From the NCBI GenBank assembly GCA_039707465.1, contig CM077644.1, forward strand, positions 143,686,962 through 143,750,961: 64,000 nucleotides of DNA, written 5' to 3'. Positions 55,189 to 64,000 of this stretch are shown here, piece by piece; positions within the stretch are counted from its first letter, which is position 1; every line of letters begins with the position of its first letter. This DNA is from Rhabdophis nuchalis (Eukaryota > Chordata > Lepidosauria > Squamata > Natricidae). The translations under genes were made by a program, and so were the position numbers. Below the pieces are notes generated by a model, which had not been told where the DNA came from, made no database searches, and was given only the letters and a program-made list of their open reading frames with translations.

Positions 55189-56067
55189 TCACTTTTGAGA
55201 TCTAAGTCTTTTGGCAATTGTATCTTCTTTTCCCTGGCCCCCAATGGGCGGGGCCGCAGCGCCCCCTGCTTCCCCATTTTCATCCTCCAGGATTGAGGAA
55301 TATTTTTCAAGAAAGGCTTCCGCCTCTGCAATTGTTTTAATTCTTACTCTTCCTCCTTCCCAGAATACCAACATTCCCTCTGGCATCACCCACTTGAAAC
55401 AGACCCCTTTTTTGAATAATCTTTTAGACAAGAAGGAGTACTTTCTTCTTATCTCTCTAATCTTCTTCGGGACCTGCTTCAAGATAGCTACCTCTTTCTG
55501 TTGATAAACTAAGGGACCGTCTCTCTGCGCCCTCAAGATCCTCTCTCTTGTTGACCTTCTAACAAATTTAATATGTATCTCTCTGGGTACTTCATTTATC
55601 CTGGCATATGCTGAGTTTATTCTATATATCAAATCAATGTCCCCCCTAATCTCATCCTTAGGTTGGTGTAAATAATCTGCTAAAATTGTGCACATTAAAT
55701 CAGTTAAATCTTCACCAGACTCCTCAGGAATATTCTGAAATCTTAAAAAATATGACATCCTTTCAAAATCCATCCTAGACATATGACCAATTAAATTCCC
55801 AATTTCATTATTAATACTTTTAAGCTCTCCCTTTGCCCCAACCAACCCCACCTCCTGCTCATCAGTCTTTTGTGTATTTTCCATTAATTTCTTCTGTACC
55901 TCCAAAAGTTCTAACTTAGAACTGACATGATCCTTTCGCATATCTTTAATTTCTTTCACGAAGGACTGAAGTGTTTCTTCCATTGCTGTTAATCTAGCAT
56001 CTGTATCAGGTTTTTCAGGTAACATCGAAGTGATTTTTGGCTGATGTGTCTGCTTCTTTGAAGCCAT
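55189..56067 (-). CDS. L1 ORF1 protein, intact (292 codons)
   Basis: L1 ORF1 proteins bind element RNA as coiled-coil trimers and act as nucleic-acid chaperones. This frame is uninterrupted. After a basic N-terminus (MASKKQTHQPKITSM) comes a heptad-type coiled coil (about residues 25-95: LTAMEETLQSFVKEI through MSRMDFERMSYFL). Then comes the RRM-like core with RFQNIPEESGEDLTDLM (about residues 107-125) and the C-terminal domain (REIHIKFVRRSTRERILRAQ, about 160-180; GVCFKWVMPEGMLVFWEGG). It ends in a basic Lys/Arg tail. Its length fits vertebrate L1 ORF1. No ORF2 follows. The start is the first ATG after the GC-rich leader. Confidence 0.92.
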   Translation of the reverse strand: MASKKQTHQPKITSMLPEKPDTDARLTAMEETLQSFVKEIKDMRKDHVSSKLELLEVQKKLMENTQKTDEQEVGLVGAKGELKSINNEIGNLIGHMSRMDFERMSYFLRFQNIPEESGEDLTDLMCTILADYLHQPKDEIRGDIDLIYRINSAYARINEVPREIHIKFVRRSTRERILRAQRDGPLVYQQKEVAILKQVPKKIREIRRKYSFLSKRLFKKGVCFKWVMPEGMLVFWEGGRVRIKTIAEAEAFLEKYSSILEDENGEAGGAAAPPIGGQGKEDTIAKRLRSQK

Positions 56068-56949
56068 GGTGAAAAGTTCAAGTCTGTGTCAGTAAGATGG
56101 CGTCAGCTGGAGAAGTGTTAGTGAGGCAGGAAATGAGCAAGTTCCAATAAACAAAGTCTTAGTTGTTACCTAATTAAAGTCCAGAGAGAATTCAATTTTT
56201 TTAAACAAATAGAAAAAAAAAGAAGGCACTTCAGGGAGAGGATCAATTAATCAATAAAAAACAATCATAAGTAAAAGAAAAGAGAGACAGTCCGATTCAC
56301 AGGGGAATGTCAGCAATCATCCTTAAGTATTGTGTCTCAGGAGAACAAAGGAACGCTATCTTCCCCGCCCAGCTGGAAGCCACCGGGAATCAACAAAATA
56401 GATAAAAAGTTGCTTCTATTTCGCTAGACTTCGATTCCAAGTATCCACGATCATTTTGGAAAGACTTTCACTCACAATCAGAAAGGTTTGAATGCAGGTT
56501 TCTACGCTTCCTCAAGCCTGAGGAGCAATTTCAAAACGCCGCTTGTCCTCCGTTCCGAGGTTTTTTTTTCACAAACTCCCCCCTCCATCGCTTTGTTAGG
56601 CAAAAGTTGCAAGCAGAAAGAGAAAGTCACTCACAATCCGCTCTGCAGCGAGGAATCTCAGCTTCACCTCCGACTCCAGCGATTCAGCACTCACACGAAG
56701 CATTAATTGTTCCGGTCCTCCATCAGCGAAGGGAACCAAGCCCCCCGCAGCATGCTCTTTTACTCCTAGATCGAGGCCAAGGACCCCCCCCCGACCGCCG
56801 TCGGGATAGGGCAATCCCAGCGAGCCGACCGTACGGCAGGAATCCTTTGAAAGGAATTCCCTGCCCCGTTGGGGGCAGTAAAAGAAGCAAAACGGCGGAC
56901 GAGTCCCAAGACTCGACCGTCACCTCCGGGAAACCGGAAGGAAGTCGCT
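56068..56949 (-). promoter_or_regulatory. 5' UTR / internal promoter of the HAL1-like L1
   Basis: The leader is GC-rich at its start (GACTTCCTTCCGGTTTCC, then CGG-rich sequence up to about 56600), like the internal pol II promoters of full-length L1s. Promoter function is inferred from position and composition. Confidence 0.6.
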
Positions 56950-56960
56950 CTTTGTTTTAT

Positions 56961-57300
56961 GAAGGTTTAAGCAAAGTCTCCATCAAAGTTGTTTTGGAAG
57001 GCAACATATCTAACCCCCCTCATTCATTCTGCTGTTTTGCAGGCCCTCAGTATTGCTCTCTGACATTTGGAAAAGCCAGGACGGGCTTCTGCATCCATAT
57101 AGTTCCTCTGCAGGTGCCACTGTAGAAGGCTGCCTTTACTGAGAAGCTCTTTAAAGAAGGAAATCTATGTCATATTTCACCAATCTGTTTTCTTAAGCAT
57201 TTGTTTCACCACTGCAAGGCCAACTTATTTGTTATGTGCTTGTTCATCAATGTGATGAGGACTATGATCTTCAGATGGTTTGTCACAGAGCCTGACATTT
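56961..57300. other. Unique intergenic sequence
   Basis: Nothing was recognised. Confidence 0.55.
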
Positions 57301-57685
57301 TGGGTGACAGAAAAAGAATATGATTGAAAATATAACTAGGTCACCCAAGGTTAACTGGTCTCCATCTCTAAGGAAGAACTTGAATTTCTCCATTCCTAAT
57401 CCAGGCCTGAGAATACCATGAACAGCCAAGAAAACAAACTGATGGAACATCAGACAAATCAACCCAAGTTCACAGTCGAGACATAAATTATTCTACTTAG
57501 GACACATTATGCAAAGACCCACGTCTCTGGAAAAGGCTGCGAAAGATGGAAGGAAGGAAAAAAAGAGGACAACCAGCAACAAGATGGTATTACAATGGTT
57601 TTTATAGTTGTGCTGGTTACAATGGTGTTACCAGTTACAATGCTGAGGAACAGATCTTTGGAAAAATTTAAAAAACAGTTTAGGG

Positions 57686-59562
57686 CAGTGATGGCAAAAC
57701 TATGGTACACGTGCCACCTGTAGCATGCGGAGCCATTTGGCAGGGCACGCGAGGCATTTTCCTGTTAGATGGCTAGCGCGCATGTGCACGCTGACCAGCT
57801 GATTCAGCCATTTTTAAAGCCATTTTTTGCCCTCCCCAGCCTTCATAGGAATCAGGGGAGGGCGAAAACAGCCCCTCTGCCCCCACAGAGGCCCTCCAGA
57901 ACTTCCCTAAAGCCTCCGGAGGACTAAAGATGCTATGAGCAAACCGGAAGTCACTTCTGGTTTGCTCATAGCGTCGTGTTTAGTCCTCTGGAACCTTCAG
58001 GAGGCTTTCCTGAAGGCTCCGGAGGACTAAAAAAGGCTCTACGAATAAACCAGAAGTCACTTCTGGTTTGCTCGTAGTGTCATGTTTAGTCCTCTGGAGG
58101 CTTCAGGGAAGCTCCTGAAGCCTCCAGAGGGCCGACGGGGGGAGCTGTTTTTGCCCTCCCCAGGTTCCTATAAATAATAATTTAATAATAATAAATAATA
58201 ATAATAATTTTAATTTATAAACCGCTCTTTCTCCCTGAAGGGACTTGAGGTGGTGCACAGGGAATTTAAAAATACATGTATAAAACCACAAGCATAAATA
58301 CAATATTAAAATGAATTAAACTTAAACCCTGCACTAAAATCCCAAACCAACTAAAACTAAACCCCTAAAAAACCCTAATAAAACAGTTCGATTACCCCAG
58401 GCCGGCCAGGCAGAAGAAATGAGTTTTTAGTTTTTGACGGAAGGAGCGGAGGTCCGTAGTTGTTCTAATTTCGGGGGGAAGGTCGTTCCAGAGGGTCGGG
58501 CCCGCCACAGAGAAGGCCCTTCCCCTGGGCGTCGCCTGCTGGCATAGCCTAGTGGACAACACCCGGAGAAGTCCCTCTCTGTGGGAGCGAATCGGCCGCA
58601 GGGATGTATGGGGTAGGATGCGATCCCGCAGATAGCTAGGTCCCGTTCCATGGAGCGCTTTGAAGATGATGACCAACACCTTGAAGCGCACCCGAAAGAT
58701 GACAGGCAGCCAATGCAGCTCGCGCAGGAGCGGTGTTACATGGGAGAACCTGGAAGTTCCCATAACTGCCCGCGCAGCTGCATTCTGGACAAGCTGCAGT
58801 CTTCGGGTGCACCTCAAGGGGAGCCCCATGTAGAGAGGGTTACAGTAGTCCAGTCAGGATGTCACGAGTGCATGAGTGACTGTGCAAAGGGGATCCCGGT
58901 CCAATAGGGGACGCAACTGGCGGACCAGGCAAACCTGGTAAAACGCCCTCCTGGCTACGGCCATCACTTGATCTTCCATGGACAGCCGTGCATCAAGGAG
59001 GATGCCCAGGTTGCATGCCCCATCCACAGGGGTTAGATGTTCGCCCCCCATTGGCCAGTGATGGAGTCAACTGGTTGTACCGGGCGGCCGGGAACCATAG
59101 CCACTCGGTCTTGGACAGGTTGAGTCTGAGTCTGTTCCTTCCCATCCAGGCCCGCACGGCTTCCAGGCACTGGCACATCACCTCTACGGCATTGTTGGGG
59201 TGGTTTGGGGTAGATATATACAGCTGCGTATCATCAGCGTAGAGGTGGTACTCTACCCCAAAACCACGGATGATCTCGCCCAGCGGCTTCATATGTGTTG
59301 AACAGGAGTGGCAATAGGACCGACCCCTGAGGCACCCCACAAGTGAGGGGTCTCGAGGTCGACCTCTGCCCTCCTGCCTCTGGATAAAGCCTCTGGAGCC
59401 TGGGAAGGGCGAAAAAATATGTAAAAAATGGGGGGAGCACCTGTCAGGCGTGCATGTGCATTGGTGGGTGCGCATTGCATTATGGGTATGGCATGCCGGT
59501 GCACAACCCCCCTGCGCTCCCCCCCTTATGGCACACGAGGCTAAAAAGGTTCGCCATCGCTG
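57686..59562. mobile_element. hAT-type MITE (CAGTGATGG family) enlarged by an L2-like insertion
   Basis: Ends CAGTGATGGCAAAAC and GGTTCGCCATCGCTG, identical flanks GTTTAGGG (57678-57685 and 59563-59570). The interior has inverted blocks of TTCTGGTTTGCTC type. The L2-like copy 58168-59395 sits inside. Confidence 0.9.
58168..59395 (-). mobile_element. L2-like LINE 3' end, antisense
   Basis: Minus-strand coding (58829-58392: MGLPLRCTRRLQLVQNAAAR, LHWLPVIFRVRFKVLVIIFK; upstream 59475-58854: EYHLYADDTQLYISTPNHPN with the YADD box) in shifted frames, ending in the GTGCACCACCTCAAGTCCCT tail and an ATT-rich end at 58168. Confidence 0.9.
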
Positions 59563-59649
59563 GTTTAGGGAATAAATAGTTATGGAGAATATCTATCTGT
59601 ATGGTTGCTAGGAGTCAAAAATGACTTGATGACACATCCTCATCCTTTT

Positions 59650-60045
59650 TAAACTTTACAACACAATGGCTCTCTTTACATGTCTATTATATTCTCTCAC
59701 TTCTGTCAACTCTATTTATGTCACTCTATCGCCACCCATATATCTGGTATTTGACAAAGAATGGACTTCAAATCTAAAGTTGATACTAAAAAAACAAGTT
59801 GGGAAACAATAAAAAGAAAGAATATATCAAATTAAAATTATTTCAGCTATTGCATTGGGACTACAAGTTTCTTCCAAAATCTTCATGGAAGTAACACAAC
59901 AGTATTGTACTCTACCATTAAAGCACCTGCCTGGTCACAAATGTTTATTAAAATCTCTTAATAGGATGGTACAAACTTAAATAAACTTGTTATTTATTTT
60001 TTCAATATGCTTTTTTCTTTCAGTCCACACTGGACCTCATTGTTC
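59650..60045. other. Unique intergenic sequence
   Basis: Nothing was recognised. Confidence 0.6.
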
Positions 60046-60049
60046 GATT

Positions 60050-60315
60050 CTATTATTATTATTTAAATTTATATCCTGCCCTTCTCCACGAAGGACCCAG
60101 GGCGGCGCACAGGAAATTTAAAAACATACAAAATACAATAAATATAATTTAAAAAACTATTAAATAACCTATCCTGCGCTAAAATCAAATTTTAAAACCC
60201 AATTTAAAACTACCTAAAAGTCCCCATGGGAGGTTAGGCTAGGCCGGCTTGTTGAAACAAATATGTCTTAAGACATTGGCGGAAGAGGCGGAGGTCGGTG
60301 ATGGTACGTAATTCA
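60050..60315 (-). mobile_element. L2-like LINE 3' tail, antisense
   Basis: An ATT run followed by CCAGGGCGGCGCACAGGAAA, and the last codons of ORF2 (GGCGGAAGAGGCGGAGGTCG). Confidence 0.85.
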
Positions 60316-60983
60316 TACCATTTCTAAGAAATAAAAGCAAACAAATATTTACATAATATTAGGACTAACATTGTACATGCACTCTTACTGACCTTGCCTT
60401 TATGACTTCAAATGCAATATGAGACATAGAGGCAAAGCAAGTAGAATGACAAGTTTGGTAGAACTCTTTTCATAGCCAAAGCAAAACAATCTCTGCTGTG
60501 TAAAGAGCTCAGTTGTAAAAAAAAGCAATCATTTAAAACCATGATTCTGTTAAAAGAGTTATGGTTAATTGAATTAAACAGATGACGTAGGCACGGATTT
60601 ATTCAATGAACAGAATTTGAGATTAAAACTTTTCCTTTTATTTAAAATTCAAATGGAAGTGGAAGGCTGCATGTCTGTCTGTCGGTTTGTCTGTCCGTCC
60701 GTCCGTCCATCCATCCAGTCATATTCATAAGGGCAAAGAAAACAGAGAGGAATTGTTGAAGAGTATCCCCAAGACCAACCGAAGGCTTTGCAATGCACGA
60801 GACCAATTCCTTATTACTGATATTACTGAGATATTACATTCACTAAATTAACACAAGTTATCCCCAGAAATGACATCTTGTCTCTGTTCTTAGTTTCTAT
60901 GCAGGTGAGTGTGCATGTACTTATAAATAAAACTGTCTATTTTTTACTCTTTGTTTTTCTCTTTTTAAAAATCAGAAGAAATA
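60316..60983. other. Unique intergenic sequence
   Basis: Only a short GTCC/GTCT tract (60670-60715) was noted. Confidence 0.6.
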
Positions 60984-61332
60984 CGGTAGTCCTCAACTTA
61001 CAATAGCTCATTTAGTAACTATTTGAAGTTTCAGCAACCCTGAAAAAAATGACTTATCATTTTCCACACTTATGACTGTTGCAGCATCCACAATAACCAC
61101 ATGATCAAAATTCAGACGCATATTTATGATGTTGGCAGTGTCCTGGAGTCATGTGATTATCTTTTGCGACCTTCTGATAAGCAAAGTCAATGTCATTTGA
61201 CAACTGTGTTATTAACTTAACTGTGATTCACTTAACCAATGTATCAAGAACGGTCATAAAAAAACCAAAATTCAGTTAACAACTGTCCCAGTAACAGACT
61301 CAAATGTGGTTGTAAGTTGCGGACTATCTCTA
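60984..61332. mobile_element. CAGGTAGTCC-family MITE, near full length
   Basis: It starts CGGTAGTCCTCAACTTACAA after TA and ends GTTGTAAGTTGCGGACTATC. The interior blocks of the family are present. Confidence 0.82.
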
Positions 61333-61494
61333 CTTGTACCTATATTTCTTTTTGTGATTTTTAATTCTGGTATTACCCAGCCAAATAAATCAGGAAATTA
61401 CACAAATGCCACCTTGGTTATCTAGATTTTTTTTTTGAAAGGCTGTGACTCCACAGCCTTTCAGGAAATATAATTACCAGCTTCACAGAATATA

Positions 61495-61575
61495 TAGGTA
61501 GTCCTTGACTTACAACCATTCATTTTGTGATCATTCAAAGTTGCAACATTGTAATAAAAAGTATGCACTCAAGTT
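61495..61575. mobile_element. CAGGTAGTCC-family MITE, left end only
   Basis: TAGGTAGTCCTTGACTTACA and about 60 further family bases, then unique sequence. Confidence 0.75.
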
Positions 61576-62548
61576 TTCTTTACAAGGAGCATGCACACAA
61601 GTTGTTACACCAGCATTCTATAGAACTTAATAAATAGATACCTAATTTCATAATTTCTTTCTGCCCATCGTCCCTTTTCTGCCCAGCAACACTGCAACAG
61701 TCAACATGGCCATCATTCCATATACCAGACCTCCAGTGCAAAAGAACCTATTTTTAAGTTAATTCAGCACCACATTCCATAAGCTGTATATACTTAGGCA
61801 TGAGTTGAGGTATAGGTTCTTGATATTAGGAACTTAATTTGTTTTGATGATTTGGGTATTAAAGTTTTACACAATTGAAGACAATGAATACAGCAACAAT
61901 AGCAATAGCACTTATATACTGCTCTGCTGTGCTTTACAGCCCTCTCTAAGGGTTTAATTGGAAGGAGCAATTGTTCCAATTAGAATACATAAAATACACA
62001 TTAAAATGTTTTTTAACCAAATTAGGCAGCCAGGCAGTGCAAAGTGCAAAGATTATAAAAGGGAATGGGGGAATTTGAGTTATGTCATGAAAGTTGGACA
62101 ATTTTAAGATAGTGTGGACATCTGTAAGGATCAGACTTCCCTGATCAATATAGATAGAATAGGTGGAGTTTAGCAAGGCACACACACCATCTAGATGGGC
62201 CAATAGGAAATCCAAAACCATTTGGTTTTGAAGAGCCACCTAAGATACTGAAATTACTTTGGCTCATAATCAACCAAGGGCATCTGCAGCCACACTGATG
62301 TAAATTTATCAGGCTACGGAAATGTTAAGCAATCCATATTCAAATTGGGCAACCTGAATCCCGGGTATAATCAAGTGAATGGAAGTAAGTACTGGATAGA
62401 CTAATCCAGCTGGCAGGTTTAACTGTAGATTATAGAGAAAGGGAAGATAAAGCAGCAACAGCTGTACTAAATATTTTTTTAACTATTCCCTCACTATTTC
62501 ATGATATTCTGGTTGCAAGAGGCCTGAATTCCTGGATGTGGCCTAGAT
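61576..62548. other. Unique sequence with a SINE 3' fragment
   Basis: A short antisense SINE tail lies at about 61890-61950 (TAGCAATAGCACTTATATAC, CTTTACAGCCCTCTCTAAGG). Otherwise nothing was recognised. Confidence 0.6.
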
Positions 62549-63567
62549 CAGTGGTCATCAACCGGTGGTCTGTGAGAAAATTTTGGTGGTCTGCAGAAAT
62601 TCCTTTGCATTTGCATTTCTCTCGAAGAGCCCAGCCGAGGTTTCCCGCGCCGCTTACGCTTCAGCGCTTTGACTCCCGGGGACAGGATGGGGTCCTTCAG
62701 GCAGTTAGCTTGGCTGCCTGTAAGCGGAGAGAAGCACCCGGGATCAATCCTGCCTTTGGTGTCCCTTGCGGATGCTAGATCGGCCCCCTGCAAACTCTCA
62801 TCTCTCGAGGAAACTGTCCGGGTTTCTCAAGACGAGAGTTTGCAGGGGGGGGGGCGATTTAGCGTCCGCAATGGACATCAAAGGTAGGGTTGACTCCAGC
62901 TGCTTCTCTGTGCTGTACTGCTTCCCGGAGGGGTTTATCGCTCCGAGCCCCAAGCAGCAGGAGACGAGGGCTGCCTTGACGCCACGAGTTGGTGCAAATT
63001 TACCGCAGCAAAGGCGGGATGCAAGTAGCGCATCGCTCTCGCACCTTCCAGCCATCGCCACCGCCACTTCGGGCCGCTTGCCCTCCCCCCCTCCCGCTGC
63101 TAAAGCACCATTACCATGTTCCGGCGAGGGATGGGCTCCTGTTTGCACGGTACACCACACCACCTGCAAAGTTGCACGTGCCACCTCCTGTGGCGGAGAT
63201 TTCCCGCCCTGCCACGGTTCGGTCCCATATTCCAGAGCTGTAGTAGTCACAGGACTGGCCCTTGGGTCATCGCGGAGCAGCTCCTACTACTACTACAGCT
63301 CTGTAATATGGGACCGACTTTCCCACCAACGTCAGCAAGCTACCTGTCAGTCTGCCCGTCTTTGTTTTCCTTCGCTCAGATTGACCAAACCTCTTGAGAG
63401 AAGAAACACAAAAGAGGTTTCCAGGCTGTCGGGCCTCCCACCCGGAGGCCTCACAGAAGCAGACATGTAGACCCGAAAGGCGGCTGAGCTTCTTCCACCC
63501 AGTGGTCCTTGGGATTTAAAATTATGGATTTGGTGGTCCCTGAGGCCCAAAAGGTTGGAGACCCCTG
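62549..63567. mobile_element. hAT-type foldback element, 1019 bases, perfect duplication
   Basis: Ends CAGTGGTCATCAACC and GGTTGGAGACCCCTG, flanks GCCTAGAT on both sides (62541-62548 and 63568-63575). The GC-rich interior holds two strong hairpins (62757-62881 and 63220-63315). No transposase is encoded; the open frames inside are chance products of GC-rich sequence. Confidence 0.92.
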
Positions 63568-63869
63568 GCCTAGATAATTTCAAAGGGACTCTTCTTTCTC
63601 TCTCCTTTTTGGTGTACAGCACAGCCTTAGCAATGGGGAAAGCCTGAGGCCAAGGCAATTGGGCTTCCTAAGCTATTTCAGCCAGATGTTTCCCCCCAAG
63701 AACCATTAGCACATTCTGAAGGCCTTTTTTGCCTCCAATTTGATGGAATATTGTTTGAGGCAAGAAATTAAAATACTATTCTTTAATTGGGACTATTTTT
63801 GGCTTAACATATTTTCTCATCCAGATAATTCGGTAACCCTGATCTTTTGAGAGGCTTCTGAAATTGCAT

Positions 63870-64000
63870 CAAGAATGAATCAAACAGAAACAAAACTGAT
63901 GGTGACAGCAGCTAGACTGCTGGTTGCCCAGCACTGGAAGAAAGATGTTTTGCGTACTATAGACCAATGGACGCAGAAGATGGCTGGATTTGCTGAAATG
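63870..64000 (+). mobile_element. L1 ORF2 C-terminal fragment, runs off the window
   Basis: It encodes ETKLMVTAARLLVAQHWKKD and AGFAEM, matching residues about 190-235 of the first L1 fragment. The element continues beyond the window. Upstream bases (about 63700-63870) look like more diverged ORF2 in shifted frames. Confidence 0.85.

Larger units (their letters stand above)
54931..56949 (-). mobile_element. ORF2-less L1 (HAL1-like), apparently full length
   Basis: An 11-bp direct repeat CTTTGTTTTAT (54920-54930 and 56950-56960) brackets a minus-strand unit. The unit has a GC-rich 5' UTR (56949-56068), an intact ORF1 (56067-55189) and a short 3' part ending AATAAAACTTGTTC (55188-54931). There is no endonuclease or reverse transcriptase. 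The A tail is not preserved. Confidence 0.78.
57300..59645 (+). mobile_element. RTE/BovB-like LINE 3' remnant, split by a hAT element
   Basis: Left piece 57300-57685 encodes, in broken frames, YLGHIMQRPTSLEKAAKDG and KKRGQPATRW, resembling the end of BovB ORF2. Right piece 59563-59645 has GGAGTCAAAAATGACTTGAT, the usual BovB 3' end (the common form encodes GVTKSRT). The hAT element at 57686-59562 lies between them. Confidence 0.7.

Noticed and set aside
62766..63470. 234-codon frame near the right end as a gene
   Set aside because: It lies wholly inside a GC-rich foldback hAT element with perfect target duplications. Both strands are open and there is no recognisable domain.

Overview
This is vertebrate nuclear DNA, almost certainly from a squamate reptile and possibly a snake. 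It has one long intron-rich gene on the minus strand and very dense, nested mobile elements: L1, CR1/L3-like, L2-like, RTE/BovB-like and Penelope-like retroelements, a DIRS tyrosine-recombinase retrotransposon, a Helitron, many short hAT and TA-flanked inverted-repeat elements, and tRNA-derived SINEs. Long tetranucleotide arrays (GATA, GACA, TAGG) and BovB-like remnants fit squamates, but species and chromosome cannot be settled from this window.

The single cellular gene is TDRD7 (tudor domain containing 7). I traced 16 coding exons by eye from the start codon at 34297 down to the stop at 1877-1879. Fifteen introns separate them, and all phases agree. The spliced CDS is 3219 bases (1072 residues plus stop), close to the human protein of about 1098 residues. 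It encodes three LOTUS/OST-HTH domains followed by three Tudor modules. One intron starts with GC instead of GT (GC-AG, 17129-18348). A CpG-rich block at 36940-37430 is the likely promoter and non-coding first exon. TDRD7 proteins act in germ granules and in lens RNA granules; in the germline they help silence transposons.

Layout: 1-1268 is the 3' end of an L1. 1.9-37.4 kb is TDRD7. Its last intron carries a nearly complete DIRS element (2401-8594) with inverted terminal repeats and a split internal complementary region. Intron 5 holds a complete-looking Helitron (25053-26927) containing a CR1 3' end and a 1 kb TAGG array. From 37.5 to 64 kb I see no host gene, only layered elements: seven hAT-type elements with 8-bp target duplications (one with a giant hairpin), a 2 kb L2-like LINE inside a TA-flanked element, an L1 inside a Penelope-like remnant, an L1 that has a 5' UTR, ORF1 and 3' tail but no ORF2 (HAL1-like, 54931-56949), and a BovB-like remnant split by a hAT element that is itself split by an L2 copy. 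The window closes in another L1 ORF2.

No previously unknown cellular system is evident. The most unusual items are the ORF2-less full-length L1, the intact DIRS termini, the array-bearing Helitron, the foldback hAT elements and the GC-AG intron.
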